Positions 46,807 to 55,638 of a stretch of DNA of 64,000 nucleotides are shown one piece after another (the stretch's first letter is position 1; the number at the start of each line of letters is the position of its first letter). The notes beneath the pieces were generated by a model, which made no database searches, was not told the origin of the DNA, and saw only the letters and a program-made list of their open reading frames with translations. This stretch comes from Luteitalea sp. (GTDB lineage Bacteria > Acidobacteriota > Vicinamibacteria > Vicinamibacterales > Vicinamibacteraceae). The DNA lies in the NCBI GenBank assembly GCA_009377495.1, contig WHTZ01000020.1, forward strand, positions 1-64,000, in the 5' to 3' direction. The translations under genes and the position numbers were made by a program.

Positions 46807-46884
46807 TGGACCCTCATTCGTGTGCAAGTGCGAGGCAAAACTCTGCCGCACGACCGGATTGTGAGATGACGTAGGTAGCGCATG

Positions 46885-46914
46885 AGGAAAACGAGGACTG
46901 TCCCCGTTTTTCCT
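46885..46914 (+). terminator. Inverted repeat downstream of the TonB receptor gene
   Basis: AGGAAAACGAGGAC pairs with GTCCCCGTTTTTCCT across almost no loop and ends in a T-rich stretch. It may terminate the receptor transcript 80 bp after its stop, or be a dispersed palindrome. Confidence 0.4.
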
Positions 46915-47021
46915 TTCCCCTTGGCTCCGTTAGAGGCTCTGCGGTATCCTCGATATACGTTCCCCGGCGGGGCCCCCGTTGCGGAATGCGTAATGGCTGC
47001 CTAAAGTCGCGGAGGCGTACG

Positions 47022-47384
47022 ATGCCCGAACACGCGAGAGACGACGAGCGGGAGCTGGCAGATGCGATCCTGGCTGGCGCGAAGCGGCGTCCGGTCCAGG
47101 CGTTCGGTGAGTACTTCAGCGGCCAGCGCAGCTCCTGTGCGCTCGGCGCGGCCTACGAGGGTATCTATCGATTGCCCGAGGCCGCGGAAGGCCTTCGGCC
47201 GATGCGGATGGATCGGTTTTTCGATTGTCTCGAGGGCGTCATTCGGCGCTGTCCCGAGGGGTGTCTGAAGCGTCTGCCGATCGGCTGGCTCATCGTGCAC
47301 CTCAACGACGCGCACCACTGGACACGCGAAGAAATCGCGGAGTGGGTCGCGGATCCGACGCACCCGCGCGATGCCACACACTGA
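47022..47384 (+). CDS. Small conserved hypothetical protein
   Basis: 120 residues from the ATG at 47022 with GGAGG 7-11 nt upstream. It contains SSCALGAAYEGIY near residue 38 and ends with WLIVHLNDAHHWTREEIAEWV. I recall this C-terminal pattern from uncharacterised proteins of bacteria and phages, but no function is known to me. The Cys, His and Asp residues could bind metal, which is speculation. It has no partners nearby. Confidence 0.7.
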   Translation: MPEHARDDERELADAILAGAKRRPVQAFGEYFSGQRSSCALGAAYEGIYRLPEAAEGLRPMRMDRFFDCLEGVIRRCPEGCLKRLPIGWLIVHLNDAHHWTREEIAEWVADPTHPRDATH

Positions 47385-47393
47385 GGACGAATC

Positions 47394-47618
47394 CTAACGG
47401 CCGTCCACATCTCCGTAGACGAAGCTGTGGCCGTTGAAGCCGACGTAGACGCGGCCGAGAATATTCATATCTCCCGTGACGACTTGCACCGTCGTGTAAT
47501 AGCCGGCGGGGTGCTGCGCCAGCAATTGCCAGGTCTCGCCCTCATCAGTGGACCGCCAGATACCCGGAATATCGTCCACCCGGTCTGCCACTGGGAGGAA
47601 GCCGTCGCCTAGCCCTAT
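47394..47618 (-). pseudogene. C-terminal remnant of a GH74/sortilin-like BNR-repeat protein
   Basis: About 73 residues (GIWRSTDEGETWQLL, then TGDMNILGRVYVGFNGHSFVYGD) match the last BNR blade and closing motif of GH74-type xyloglucanases and related beta-propellers. The region upstream is occupied by the PAP2 gene on the other strand, so at least 600 residues are missing. A decayed gene end is the simplest reading. Confidence 0.6.
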
Positions 47619-47627
47619 ACTGCGGAT

Positions 47628-48239
47628 ATGCGGGCCTCTACGCTGCTCATCGGCGCGGCCATCCTGCTCGGGTTGACGGCGGCCGCTGCGATTTTTCCAC
47701 ACTTTCCCGGCGACGTCGCGCTCGCGCGTCTCGTTCAAGCGCGCCTGCCCGGCATCGCGTGGGCCGAGGTCGTGACCCAGTCGGCCGGCGCGCCCTGGAA
47801 ATACGTGCTGGCTGGGGCGGGCGCGCTGATCGCGTGGCGTCTTGCGGGCTGGCGTGGCGCGACCGTTGTGCTGGTGGCCGCGCTTGCACTCCCGCCGCTG
47901 GGCAATGGACTCAAGGCGCTCGCTGACAGGCCACGTCCCGCAGCATCACTCATCGACGTGGTTGGACAGCCGAGCGGGGCGTCGTTCCCCTCAACGGCGG
48001 CCGTCATCTACGGCGCTGTCTTCGGATCGCTGGCGGTACTGGCGCTCGCCGTCAGGCCACGGCGATGGCTGCTTGCCGCTGCCTGCGTGCTGGTGCTGCT
48101 CGCTGCGGGTGCGGCGAGAGTCACGCTCGGCGCGCACTGGCCAAGCGATGTCCTCGCCGGCTATCTCCTCGCTTTCGTCGGCGCCGCTACCGTCCAGCGC
48201 GTGCTGAAATCTAAGGATTCGTCCGGGACGAATCCTTAG
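47628..48239 (+). CDS. PAP2-family membrane phosphatase
   Basis: 203 residues with about five membrane helices. The three PAP2 motifs are present: LKALADRPRP, PSGASFPST and RVTLGAHWPSDV. Members dephosphorylate lipid phosphates such as undecaprenyl diphosphate or phosphatidate at the outer face of the membrane. The C-terminal SKDSSGTNP is encoded by a perfect 29-bp palindrome shared with the end of the convergent gene. Confidence 0.92.
   Translation: MRASTLLIGAAILLGLTAAAAIFPHFPGDVALARLVQARLPGIAWAEVVTQSAGAPWKYVLAGAGALIAWRLAGWRGATVVLVAALALPPLGNGLKALADRPRPAASLIDVVGQPSGASFPSTAAVIYGAVFGSLAVLALAVRPRRWLLAAACVLVLLAAGAARVTLGAHWPSDVLAGYLLAFVGAATVQRVLKSKDSSGTNP
48211..48239. terminator. Perfect 29-bp palindrome at a convergent gene junction
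   Basis: CTAAGGATTCGTCC at 48211-48224 and GGACGAATCCTTAG at 48226-48239 flank a single G. The palindrome spans both stop codons and is a likely bidirectional terminator, although without U-runs. A half-copy (GGACGAATCCTAA) lies at 47385-47397, also at two gene ends. Confidence 0.55.
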
Positions 48240-49453
48240 GACATCGCTATCCCGCGCTGCGCCAGCGCATCCGCTTTGAGTTCGATTCCCAACCCAGGCT
48301 CCGTCGGCGTGTGCAAGTAGCCATTCTCCAGCCGGAGCGGTTCTTTCAGCAGACAATTTCCAAGTGGATTGTCGCCGATCCAATATTCGCACGTCATGGT
48401 GTTGGGCATCGCGCTGGCGAGGTGCGCGCTGGCGGCAAATTGGATGGCTGCTCCAATGCTCACATGCGGCGAAAATGCCGCGCCAAAAACGTCCGCCAGT
48501 TCTGCGATGCGGCGGCATTCGGTCATGCCGCCGGCGCGGCACACGTCCGGTTGCACAACGTCCAGTCCACCGCGCCGCAGATAGTCCGCGGCCTCGTGCC
48601 GGATCATCAGCGTGTCGCTCGCAATCGGAATCGTGAGCGCGTTGGCCAGTTGTGCGTAGCCCTCGATGTCTTCGGGCGGGATCGGCAGCTCGAAGAAGCC
48701 AAGGTTCAAGGCTTCGAATTCTCGGCCCAGGCGCAAGGCTTGCGCGCGATCGTACACACCTCCGGCATCCGCGTGGATGATGAACTCGTCGCCGAGCTTC
48801 TCCCGCACGACCCGGACTGACTTCAAATCGCCTTCGATGCCTCGGCCGAGCGCCATCTTCAATCCGGTGAACCCGCGGCGGCGAATCTCCATCGCTTCTT
48901 CGGCTAACGCAGCAAACTGCTCGTCGGACGCATTGATGTCGAGCGCGGGCAGTCCTGATGCATACACGCGGACAGGATTGCGAAACGCGCCGCCCATGAG
49001 TTGATGGATTGGAGCGCCAGCGGCCTTACCTGCGAGATCCCACAGGGCGATGTCCACGCCGGAGATCGCTTCGAGATAGAAGCCGGCGCGGTGGCCGCGC
49101 ACGCGCATGCCGGCGTACATGCGTTCCCACAGCACCGTGATGTCGCGCGGGTCGTGGCCCATCACCACGTCTTTGAGCAGCAAATCGATGATGAGCTTGG
49201 TCGCCTGCGGGGCCACGGGCGCTTTGGCCTCGCCATAGCCGATGAGGCCCTCGTCTGTGGTGACGCGGACCAAGACGGTGTCGATGGTCTGCGAGTAAAT
49301 GGGACGGCGGCGTTGTGGCGGAGGATATTCGCTGGAGATCTCGGTCATTCGCTGGGCCGGGCGGTTCGCTCCCCAGGCACGGCTGCCCCAATAGGCCTTT
49401 TTGTCGACGGGTTGTGCTTGAACGGCAAAGGCTTCGACGTTTGTAATTTTCAT
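48236..49453 (-). CDS. Enolase-superfamily enzyme (mandelate racemase/muconate-lactonizing group), sugar-acid dehydratase-like
   Basis: 405 residues. The N-terminal capping domain is followed by a TIM-like barrel. Lys199 (GLKMALGRG) is the first Lys of the usual K-x-K, but the second position is Ala. Metal ligands are Asp229 (IHADAGG), Glu255 (FFELPIPPED) and Asp280 (ASDTLM). Asp303 and His330 (SPHVSIG) form the general-base dyad. This pattern fits acid-sugar dehydratases using His as base. It neighbours sulfatase and GH2 genes, so a uronate or aldonate substrate is reasonable. Its end is convergent with the PAP2 gene and shares stop-codon bases. Confidence 0.88.
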   Translation of the reverse strand: MKITNVEAFAVQAQPVDKKAYWGSRAWGANRPAQRMTEISSEYPPPQRRRPIYSQTIDTVLVRVTTDEGLIGYGEAKAPVAPQATKLIIDLLLKDVVMGHDPRDITVLWERMYAGMRVRGHRAGFYLEAISGVDIALWDLAGKAAGAPIHQLMGGAFRNPVRVYASGLPALDINASDEQFAALAEEAMEIRRRGFTGLKMALGRGIEGDLKSVRVVREKLGDEFIIHADAGGVYDRAQALRLGREFEALNLGFFELPIPPEDIEGYAQLANALTIPIASDTLMIRHEAADYLRRGGLDVVQPDVCRAGGMTECRRIAELADVFGAAFSPHVSIGAAIQFAASAHLASAMPNTMTCEYWIGDNPLGNCLLKEPLRLENGYLHTPTEPGLGIELKADALAQRGIAMS

Positions 49454-49497
49454 AGACTTAACCCATCCGGCTCTCGGTCGCCATTATCATGCAGGTA

Positions 49498-49669
49498 GTG
49501 GTAGCGAAGCTCCGCCTCAAACCGCCGAGCCACGCCGAACCTCGGTGCGGCGGATCTTCGCTACTAGATGCGCGGCCGCAGAGGCGGCCGCATCTAAGAC
49601 AGATCCTAAGGCCGGACGCACAGAAAACTTGCTTCACCTCTCACGAGTCCGGCCTTGGGAGATGTCTAG
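49498..49669 (-). repeat. Three-hairpin palindromic repeat, family 1, copy C (inverted)
   Basis: 172 bp, reverse complement of the copies at 14247 and 43342, with the same loop (GAGAGGTGAAGCAAGTTTT when inverted). CTAG lies at 49666-49669; the other end has diverged. It fills most of the spacer between the divergent enolase-superfamily and sulfatase genes, so both promoters must lie within or beside it. Confidence 0.9.
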
Positions 49670-49686
49670 CGCACCAAGCAACAGTG

Positions 49687-51303
49687 ATGCGGTTATTGGA
49701 ACTTCTTTGGAAGTGTGACTCCGTCCGAGGGACCATCATTGCCTGTCTCGGGCTGCTTGGGCTCACCGCTTGTGCCACCGCGGGTATCGGGCAGGAGTCA
49801 GAGCGCGAAGTGCGGCGCCCCAACATCATCCTCATCCTTGCCGACGACATGGGGTACTCCGATCTCGGCAGCTACGGCTCCGAAATCGTTACGCCCAATC
49901 TGGACCGCCTTGCGAGCGAGGGGCTGCGTTTCCGGCAGTTTTACAACACCGCGCGCTGCTCCCCGACACGGGCGTCCCTGCTGATGGGGCGCTACCCACA
50001 TGAAGTGGGGGTCGGGCACCTGACTGAGGACTTCGGCCACCCTTCGTATCAGGGCTATCTCAGCGAACGAGGCTCGACGATTCCGGAAGCGCTGAAGTCC
50101 TTTGGGTACCGCTCCTACGCCGTGGGGAAGTGGCACGTCGGCGACGAGCGCGGCCACTGGCCCCTGGATCGGGGCTTCGACCGGTTTTACGGCATACCGG
50201 CAGGCGGCGGGGTGTACTTCTGGCCGCCACTCCTTGACCGCCAGCTGGTCTTGGACGCGAGCGTGATCACCCCGCCCGACGGGTGGTACTCGACGGACGC
50301 CTTCAACGACCAGGCGGTGTCCTTCATTCGCGAAGCCCATCAGGCCGGCCAACCGTTCTTTCTCTACCTTCCGCATATCGCTCCCCACTTTCCCTTACAG
50401 GCACCGGAGCACGATATCGCCCGCTATCGCGAGCGATATCGAGAGGGCTGGGACGTCCTCCGCGCCCGGCGACACAGGCGCCTTCTCGAGGAAGGGCTCA
50501 TCGATGATGTGTGGAAGCTTCCACCGCGCGATCCGGAGGCACCGCCATGGGAGGAGGTGAAGGAGAAGGAGAAGAAACAATGGGTCGAGAAGATGGCGGT
50601 GTATGCAGCCACTATCGATCGCATGGACCAGGGTATCGGTCGCGTTCTGAACGTGCTGGACGAGCTGAGTATCGCGGAGCACACCATGGTTCTCTTTCTA
50701 TCGGACAACGGCGCGGAGGCCGGGCATGTGGACCGAGGCCGTCCGGGCGCCCCGCCTGGGCATCCGGATTCGTTCATGTCCTACGACTTGCCATGGGCAA
50801 ACCTCAGTAACACGCCCTTCCGCCGGTTCAAGACGTGGGTTCACGAAGGCGGAATCGCGAGTCCTCTCATCGTCCGGTGGCCGGAAGTCATCTCTGCCGG
50901 CAGCATCACCCACGAGGTGGGACATGTGATTGATCTCATGCCCACGTTTCTGGAGGTGGCGGGTCGGTCTGCTAAGTGGCACAACAGCCGGCAGCAAGTG
51001 CCGCTGGACGGCCGTAGCCTACTGCCCGTCCTGCAGGGAGGCTCGCGCGGAGCACCGCAACCACTGTTCTGGGAGCACGAAGGGAACCGAGCGGTGCGAG
51101 ACGGCAGATGGAAGGCGGTAGCCGCACGTGGAGGGACCTGGGAGTTGTACGACCTACAGCGGGATCCCACAGAGATGGTCGATCTTGCGGCGCAGCATCC
51201 AGAGAGGGTTCGGCAGCTCACACACAGATATGAGGGTTGGGCTGCACGTGTCGGAGTGCTTCCCTGGGAAGAAGTGCAGCGTCTTCGCAGAGCCCGTCAG
51301 TAA
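49687..51303 (+). CDS. Lipoprotein type I sulfatase
   Basis: 538 residues from the ATG at 49687; the frame extends upstream to 49489 only through the palindromic repeat. The signal ends in a lipobox LTAC with Cys29. LADDMGYSDLGSYG carries the calcium Asp residues, and CSPTRASLLMGR puts the formylglycine Cys at residue 91. GKWHVGDERG and LFLSDNGAEAGH complete the site. Residues 225-320 include a Lys/Glu-rich stretch (EEVKEKEKKQWVEK). It acts at the cell envelope on sulfated compounds. Its last 7 bp overlap the convergent MFS gene. Confidence 0.92.
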   Translation: MRLLELLWKCDSVRGTIIACLGLLGLTACATAGIGQESEREVRRPNIILILADDMGYSDLGSYGSEIVTPNLDRLASEGLRFRQFYNTARCSPTRASLLMGRYPHEVGVGHLTEDFGHPSYQGYLSERGSTIPEALKSFGYRSYAVGKWHVGDERGHWPLDRGFDRFYGIPAGGGVYFWPPLLDRQLVLDASVITPPDGWYSTDAFNDQAVSFIREAHQAGQPFFLYLPHIAPHFPLQAPEHDIARYRERYREGWDVLRARRHRRLLEEGLIDDVWKLPPRDPEAPPWEEVKEKEKKQWVEKMAVYAATIDRMDQGIGRVLNVLDELSIAEHTMVLFLSDNGAEAGHVDRGRPGAPPGHPDSFMSYDLPWANLSNTPFRRFKTWVHEGGIASPLIVRWPEVISAGSITHEVGHVIDLMPTFLEVAGRSAKWHNSRQQVPLDGRSLLPVLQGGSRGAPQPLFWEHEGNRAVRDGRWKAVAARGGTWELYDLQRDPTEMVDLAAQHPERVRQLTHRYEGWAARVGVLPWEEVQRLRRARQ

Positions 51304-52598
51304 GCCGGAACCGAGCGCGGTGCCCGCCGACCGACACGCCACACCAGCGCCAATGCCAGCGGGTGCAGTGCCGCCATCCCGACGAACACGGGTGTATACG
51401 AGTACGTCGTGACCACGTAGCCGACGACACCGGTCGAGACCATGCCGCCGAAGCCGCTACCCGCCGCGATGAGGCCGAATGTCGTCGCCAGCGAAGCCTG
51501 CGGGAACCGATCCACGATGAGTGCGCCGATGGTCGCCTGCCAGGCGAGGTGCGCGAACGCCACGCAGCCCGCGGCGACGAGCACGAGAGGGATTGAGGGA
51601 GCAAAGGCGACCGAGGGCCCTACCACCACGAGCAACACGGCAACGCGTAGCACGGCCTTTCGGGCGGCGATGGGCGCCACACCGCGCGCGATCAAACGTC
51701 CCGAGAGCCAGCCGCCAACGACCGAGCCGAGGTCGGCCGCCAAGTACACGATCCACGCGACCTGTCCCAGCTCGACGAGCGAGAGCCCGCGCGCATCGGT
51801 GAGGTACTTTGGAAACCAGAACAGATAAAAGTACCAAACCGGGTCGGTCAAGACACGACTCGCCAGCAGCAGCCAAGTATCTCGCTGCAACAGGAGCGGT
51901 CGCCACCTCGCCCACTCGGATACGGGCTGTTCGGCGCGAACCGGCTCTGGCGCTGGCACGACGAGACGCTCAGCTTCGGAGAGCCGCGGATGCTGATGCG
52001 GCGCGCGGTACAACCATAACCAGGGCAGCAGCCATATCAGACCCAGACCACCGGTGATCACGAACGCCGCGCGCCAGCCGAGCGTCATCGCGAGCCACGC
52101 GATGAGCGGCGGTGCCAACGTGGCACCCACGGTTGCGCCCATCGTGTAGATGCCGTATGCCAGGCCGCGCTCGCGGGGCTGAAACCACTCGGAGATGGCC
52201 TTGGGTCCAACGGTGTAGTTGCCTGGCTCTCCCACGCCAAGCAGAAATCGATACAAGCCGAGCGTGAACGCCGAGGTTGCAAATGCTGTTGCCACGTTCG
52301 CGAGCGACCACCAGGTGATGAACGCGACCATGCTGGTGCGCGTCCCCAACCAATCCGTGATGCGCCCCGACGCGAGATATGACACCGTGTACGCGAGCAG
52401 GAAGGCTTGGACGACCCTCGCGTACGCCACGTCGTCCATGCCGAGCTCGTCTTGGATCGTGCGGGCTAGCACCGACAGCGCCTGACGATCGATGTAGTTG
52501 ATGACGGTCGAGAGGAAGAGCAGGCCGAGGATCCACCATCGCAGTCGGGGGATCGTCAGCGTCGGGCGCACCATCGCTGGTGTGGTCGGATCGTGCAC
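51297..52598 (-). CDS. MFS transporter, hexuronate/anion:cation symporter-like
   Basis: 433 residues, 12 predicted membrane helices. The start is a GTG at 52598 with AGGA upstream; an ATG at 52574 is an alternative. LLFLSTVINYIDRQALSVLA and LGVGEPGNYTVGPKAISEWFQPRERGLAYGI, split over about residues 119-148, are hallmarks of the ACS family (ExuT, GudP and relatives), which imports hexuronates and other sugar acids with protons. It is the last gene of the leftward GH2/FAD/TonB run. Uronate import is inferred from family and context. Confidence 0.88.
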   Translation of the reverse strand: MHDPTTPAMVRPTLTIPRLRWWILGLLFLSTVINYIDRQALSVLARTIQDELGMDDVAYARVVQAFLLAYTVSYLASGRITDWLGTRTSMVAFITWWSLANVATAFATSAFTLGLYRFLLGVGEPGNYTVGPKAISEWFQPRERGLAYGIYTMGATVGATLAPPLIAWLAMTLGWRAAFVITGGLGLIWLLPWLWLYRAPHQHPRLSEAERLVVPAPEPVRAEQPVSEWARWRPLLLQRDTWLLLASRVLTDPVWYFYLFWFPKYLTDARGLSLVELGQVAWIVYLAADLGSVVGGWLSGRLIARGVAPIAARKAVLRVAVLLVVVGPSVAFAPSIPLVLVAAGCVAFAHLAWQATIGALIVDRFPQASLATTFGLIAAGSGFGGMVSTGVVGYVVTTYSYTPVFVGMAALHPLALALVWRVGRRAPRSVPAY

Positions 52599-52600
52599 GG

Positions 52601-53374
52601 CTAATCCTGCCAGCGCCGCGCGAGCAACGCACCGCCGTCGATGACGTAGGTGCCGCCCGTGATGAAGCTGGCTTCGTCCGACGCGAGAAACAGCGCCAGG
52701 TTGGCAACGTCCTCTGGCGTGCCGAGCCGTCCGAGCGGGTGCCGCTTGACGTTGCGCGCGCGTGCAGCGTCCGGATCATCCAGCCGCTCAAAGGAGGCCT
52801 GGAGCATCGGTGTGTCGATCGAGGCGGGACAGATGCAGTTCACGCGGATGGCAGCCTCGGCTACCTCTAGGGCGAGCGTGCGCGTCAGCGTGATGATGGC
52901 TCCCTTCGACGTCGCGTATGCGGCCATGCCGGGCGCTCCGACAACGCCCGTGATTGACGCCATGTTGACAATGGAGCCGCCGCTAGGCCGCATGTGTGGG
53001 ATGCTGGCCCGTGAGACGGTCCAGATACTTCGCACGTTGATGGCCAGCACCTGATCGAGCTCGCTGGCCGGAGAGTCCAATACGGTGCCAAATGCCGTCA
53101 CCCCGGCGCAGTTCACGAGCACATCGAGACGGCCAGTCGCCTCGGTCGTCATCTCCATGAAGCGACTGACCTCCGCGTCCTCGGTTACGTCGGCAACTGC
53201 TGCCACGGCCTGGCTATTCGCGCGTCCAATGGCAGCGACGACCGCGTCGACGTGTTCGCGACTCCGATCGACCACCGTCACCCGAGCGCCTTCCCGCGCG
53301 AAGCGCATGGCGACAGCGCGGCCGATGCCGCTACCGGCGCCTGTCACGATGGCGATTTTGTCGGCAAGGCGCAT
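52601..53374 (-). CDS. Short-chain dehydrogenase/reductase
   Basis: 257 residues from the ATG at 53374. TGAGSGIGRAVAMRFA binds NAD(P); an acidic residue after the second strand (VVDRSREH) favours NAD. The catalytic Ser and Tyr-x3-Lys lie in NMASITGVVG and YATSKGAII. The C-terminus SFITGGTYVIDGG is typical of classical SDRs. The start overlaps the GH2 gene end by 31 bp, and the MFS gene follows in 2 bp. It likely oxidises a sugar or sugar acid released by the pathway. Confidence 0.93.
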   Translation of the reverse strand: MRLADKIAIVTGAGSGIGRAVAMRFAREGARVTVVDRSREHVDAVVAAIGRANSQAVAAVADVTEDAEVSRFMEMTTEATGRLDVLVNCAGVTAFGTVLDSPASELDQVLAINVRSIWTVSRASIPHMRPSGGSIVNMASITGVVGAPGMAAYATSKGAIITLTRTLALEVAEAAIRVNCICPASIDTPMLQASFERLDDPDAARARNVKRHPLGRLGTPEDVANLALFLASDEASFITGGTYVIDGGALLARRWQD

Positions 53375-55554
53375 GGGCGACACCAATCGAGGAGACTGCC
53401 GTCGGGTCGCAGCAGCTCGACCTCGAGCTGGTCGCGGTCACGGCTGCTCGGGAGTGGGAGCTCAACGACGGCCTCTTCGCCTGGCCTGAGGCGAGGCACG
53501 CGGGCCGACGCGTCCGGCTCGCCTGCCGACTGGTCCACCCTCACCCGCACGGTCAGCCCCTCGACGGGACGCGAGGGGAAATCGGGCTGCGCGGCCACGG
53601 TCACACGGAGCGCCGGCCGCTTTTGCTCCACCTGTTCGACGGCCACCAGGCGAGCTACGGCGAGCTCCTGTTGCACTGTCTCGTAGGCGCCGCGCGGGTT
53701 GCGCTCGTGGTCGACGAGTCCCCAGGGTCGATAACCGTTAGGCGCCGTGTCGGGGTAGCGGCTCCGGTAGTCATTGAAGGACCAGATCGAGGCGCCCACC
53801 ACGGCACGTTCGCGACGGAACACGTCGATCACGCGGCGGAAGTACTCCTGCCGTTCCGCTTCGTCCTTCACCTTATCGGCCCTCAAGCCAAACTCGCTGA
53901 CGAAGATTGGCTTGTCTGGCCACCGCGCCCGAACGCGCGCGATCCGCTCGTCGAGATCGGAGGGCTGACCGTACATGTTCACGCTCACCATGTCGACGTA
54001 GTGGGAGCCCTCCTCCTCGGGCTGCGAGAACCGGTCGCGATCGGCTCGGAAGCTCGCAAAGGTCACGAAGCGTGACGGGTCGAGCGCGCGCACGAACGCC
54101 GCCATGTCCTTCGTCCACGCAACACCCGATGGCGTGTCCGACGCGTATTCGTTTCCGACGCTCCAGCCAATGACCGAAGGATGATTCCAATCGCGCTCGA
54201 TCATCTCTCGCGTCTGGCTCTGAAAATCAGCCCGAATCGCCGGTGAGTCCAATTGCGACGGCTGGAGCTGCCAGTTGCCCGCCTCGCCGATGATGAGCAA
54301 GCCGGTACGGTCCGCTGCCTCGAGCAGCGCTGGTGGCGCCGCGTAATGAACGATGCGCTGCAGCTCCAGGCCGGCCGTCTTCATCAGGCGGAGGTCCGCC
54401 TCCACCACGTCGCGCGGCTCGATCAAGCCGAACCGTGGATGCTCACCGGCTCGATTGGCGCCGCCAAGCCTCACCGGTTCGCCGTTGAGCAACAGCTCGG
54501 TGCCTCGAATCTCGATGCGACGAATGCCAAAGGTCACCTCGTGCTGGTCGATGGTCGCGGCATTCTCACCGGAGGAAGTTTCGAGCGCAGCGCGCATTCG
54601 ATAGAGCGAGGGTCGGTCGAGCGTCCAGAGCCGAACGGCTTCTTTGGGTAAGGTCGCGCGTAGCCTCAGCGGCTCGACTTGTCCAGGCGCCACCCTCGCA
54701 ACGGTCTCGAGTGATGGTTGCCGTCTCGTGACCGTGTGTGTGGAGCCACGTCCGGAAGGCTCGGTCACTGTCAAGCGCAACCGGCCGTCCCACGGCTGGC
54801 TACCGGTGTTCCTCACCCACACGGTGGCATCGATGCTCGCGCTTCCCTGGGCGAGGTCCGGGGTGGCGACGATCTTCTGATTCACAATGAAGATCGGCGA
54901 GTGAGCCACCAGCGCCACGTCCCGTACGATGCCCCCGTAATCCCACCAGGGGTAAACTCGATCAGCCGGGCGGTCGCCAGGTCTAGCACCGGGTAACGTG
55001 GTGGTGCTCCAGGAGTTGTCCACCTCGACGGCGAGCACGTTCGGTTTTCCGAGCCGAAGCGCACGCGTGACGTCGAAGGTAAACGGCGTATAGCCGCCTT
55101 CGTGCCGGCCGAGGAGCTCACCGTTCAACCAGACCCGGGCTCGCGCAAACACGGCGCCAAAGGTGAGCCGAACATGACGGCTCTCGAACGTGGCCGGAGC
55201 CTCGAAGGTTTTCCGATACCACGCCGTGCCCGTGTACTGATACCGCGGATCGAGTGGCCAGCAGTGCGGCACCTCGACCACGTCCCAGGATGCGTGGTGA
55301 TCCGCGGGGTCCGCGCGGTGCCACCCGCTCGCTTCACCGTCCCGTGTCGGATCGACCGCGAAACGCCACTCGCCGCCGAGGTCGAGGGTCGCACGCGGGC
55401 TCGCGCCCGTGGCGATCTCCGGGCCAGCGGACACCCCAGCGATGCCAGCGAGCACGCCAACCACGAGAAGGCTGGTCACCCAGCCGGGCCGCCGTACAGC
55501 CTTCCGGCGATCGCCTGCCGTCTCGCTCATGTGCCCCTGGGTCGTGCCCTGCAT
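53344..55554 (-). CDS. Exported glycoside hydrolase family 2 protein (beta-glucuronidase/galactosidase-like)
   Basis: 736 residues. A signal or anchor spans about 25-48. The sugar-binding domain (55-225: GGEWRFAVDP, WYRKTFEAP, WLNGELLGRHEGGYTPF) and an immunoglobulin-like domain are followed by a TIM barrel. The acid/base Glu469 lies in GWSVGNEY and the nucleophile Glu554 in FVSEFG. A C-terminal beta region closes the protein. GH2 covers beta-galactosidases, mannosidases and glucuronidases; a nearby uronate-type transporter and sugar-acid enzyme favour a glucuronidase, but this is inference. Confidence 0.9.
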   Translation of the reverse strand: MQGTTQGHMSETAGDRRKAVRRPGWVTSLLVVGVLAGIAGVSAGPEIATGASPRATLDLGGEWRFAVDPTRDGEASGWHRADPADHHASWDVVEVPHCWPLDPRYQYTGTAWYRKTFEAPATFESRHVRLTFGAVFARARVWLNGELLGRHEGGYTPFTFDVTRALRLGKPNVLAVEVDNSWSTTTLPGARPGDRPADRVYPWWDYGGIVRDVALVAHSPIFIVNQKIVATPDLAQGSASIDATVWVRNTGSQPWDGRLRLTVTEPSGRGSTHTVTRRQPSLETVARVAPGQVEPLRLRATLPKEAVRLWTLDRPSLYRMRAALETSSGENAATIDQHEVTFGIRRIEIRGTELLLNGEPVRLGGANRAGEHPRFGLIEPRDVVEADLRLMKTAGLELQRIVHYAAPPALLEAADRTGLLIIGEAGNWQLQPSQLDSPAIRADFQSQTREMIERDWNHPSVIGWSVGNEYASDTPSGVAWTKDMAAFVRALDPSRFVTFASFRADRDRFSQPEEEGSHYVDMVSVNMYGQPSDLDERIARVRARWPDKPIFVSEFGLRADKVKDEAERQEYFRRVIDVFRRERAVVGASIWSFNDYRSRYPDTAPNGYRPWGLVDHERNPRGAYETVQQELAVARLVAVEQVEQKRPALRVTVAAQPDFPSRPVEGLTVRVRVDQSAGEPDASARVPRLRPGEEAVVELPLPSSRDRDQLEVELLRPDGSLLDWCRPCALPTKSPS

Positions 55555-55568
55555 ACTTCTGCCTTCAT

Positions 55569-55623
55569 GGTAGGGCGGCCCTTTACGGCCGCCATCGATC
55601 GGCGGGCTAAGCCCCGCCCTACC
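55569..55623. repeat. Short palindromic repeat with GGTAGGGCGG ends
   Basis: A 55-bp element with inverted ends (GGTAGGGCGG and CCCCGCCCTACC) and two internal hairpins, GGCGGCC-N6-GGCCGCC and GGCGGG-N5-CCCCGCC. It fills the gap between the GH2 and upstream genes. Confidence 0.7.
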
Positions 55624-55638
55624 TTCTCACTCCAACCG

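Noticed and set aside
49489-49686. N-terminal extension of the lipoprotein sulfatase
   Set aside because: The extension is translated family-1 repeat. The real signal peptide and lipobox begin at 49687.
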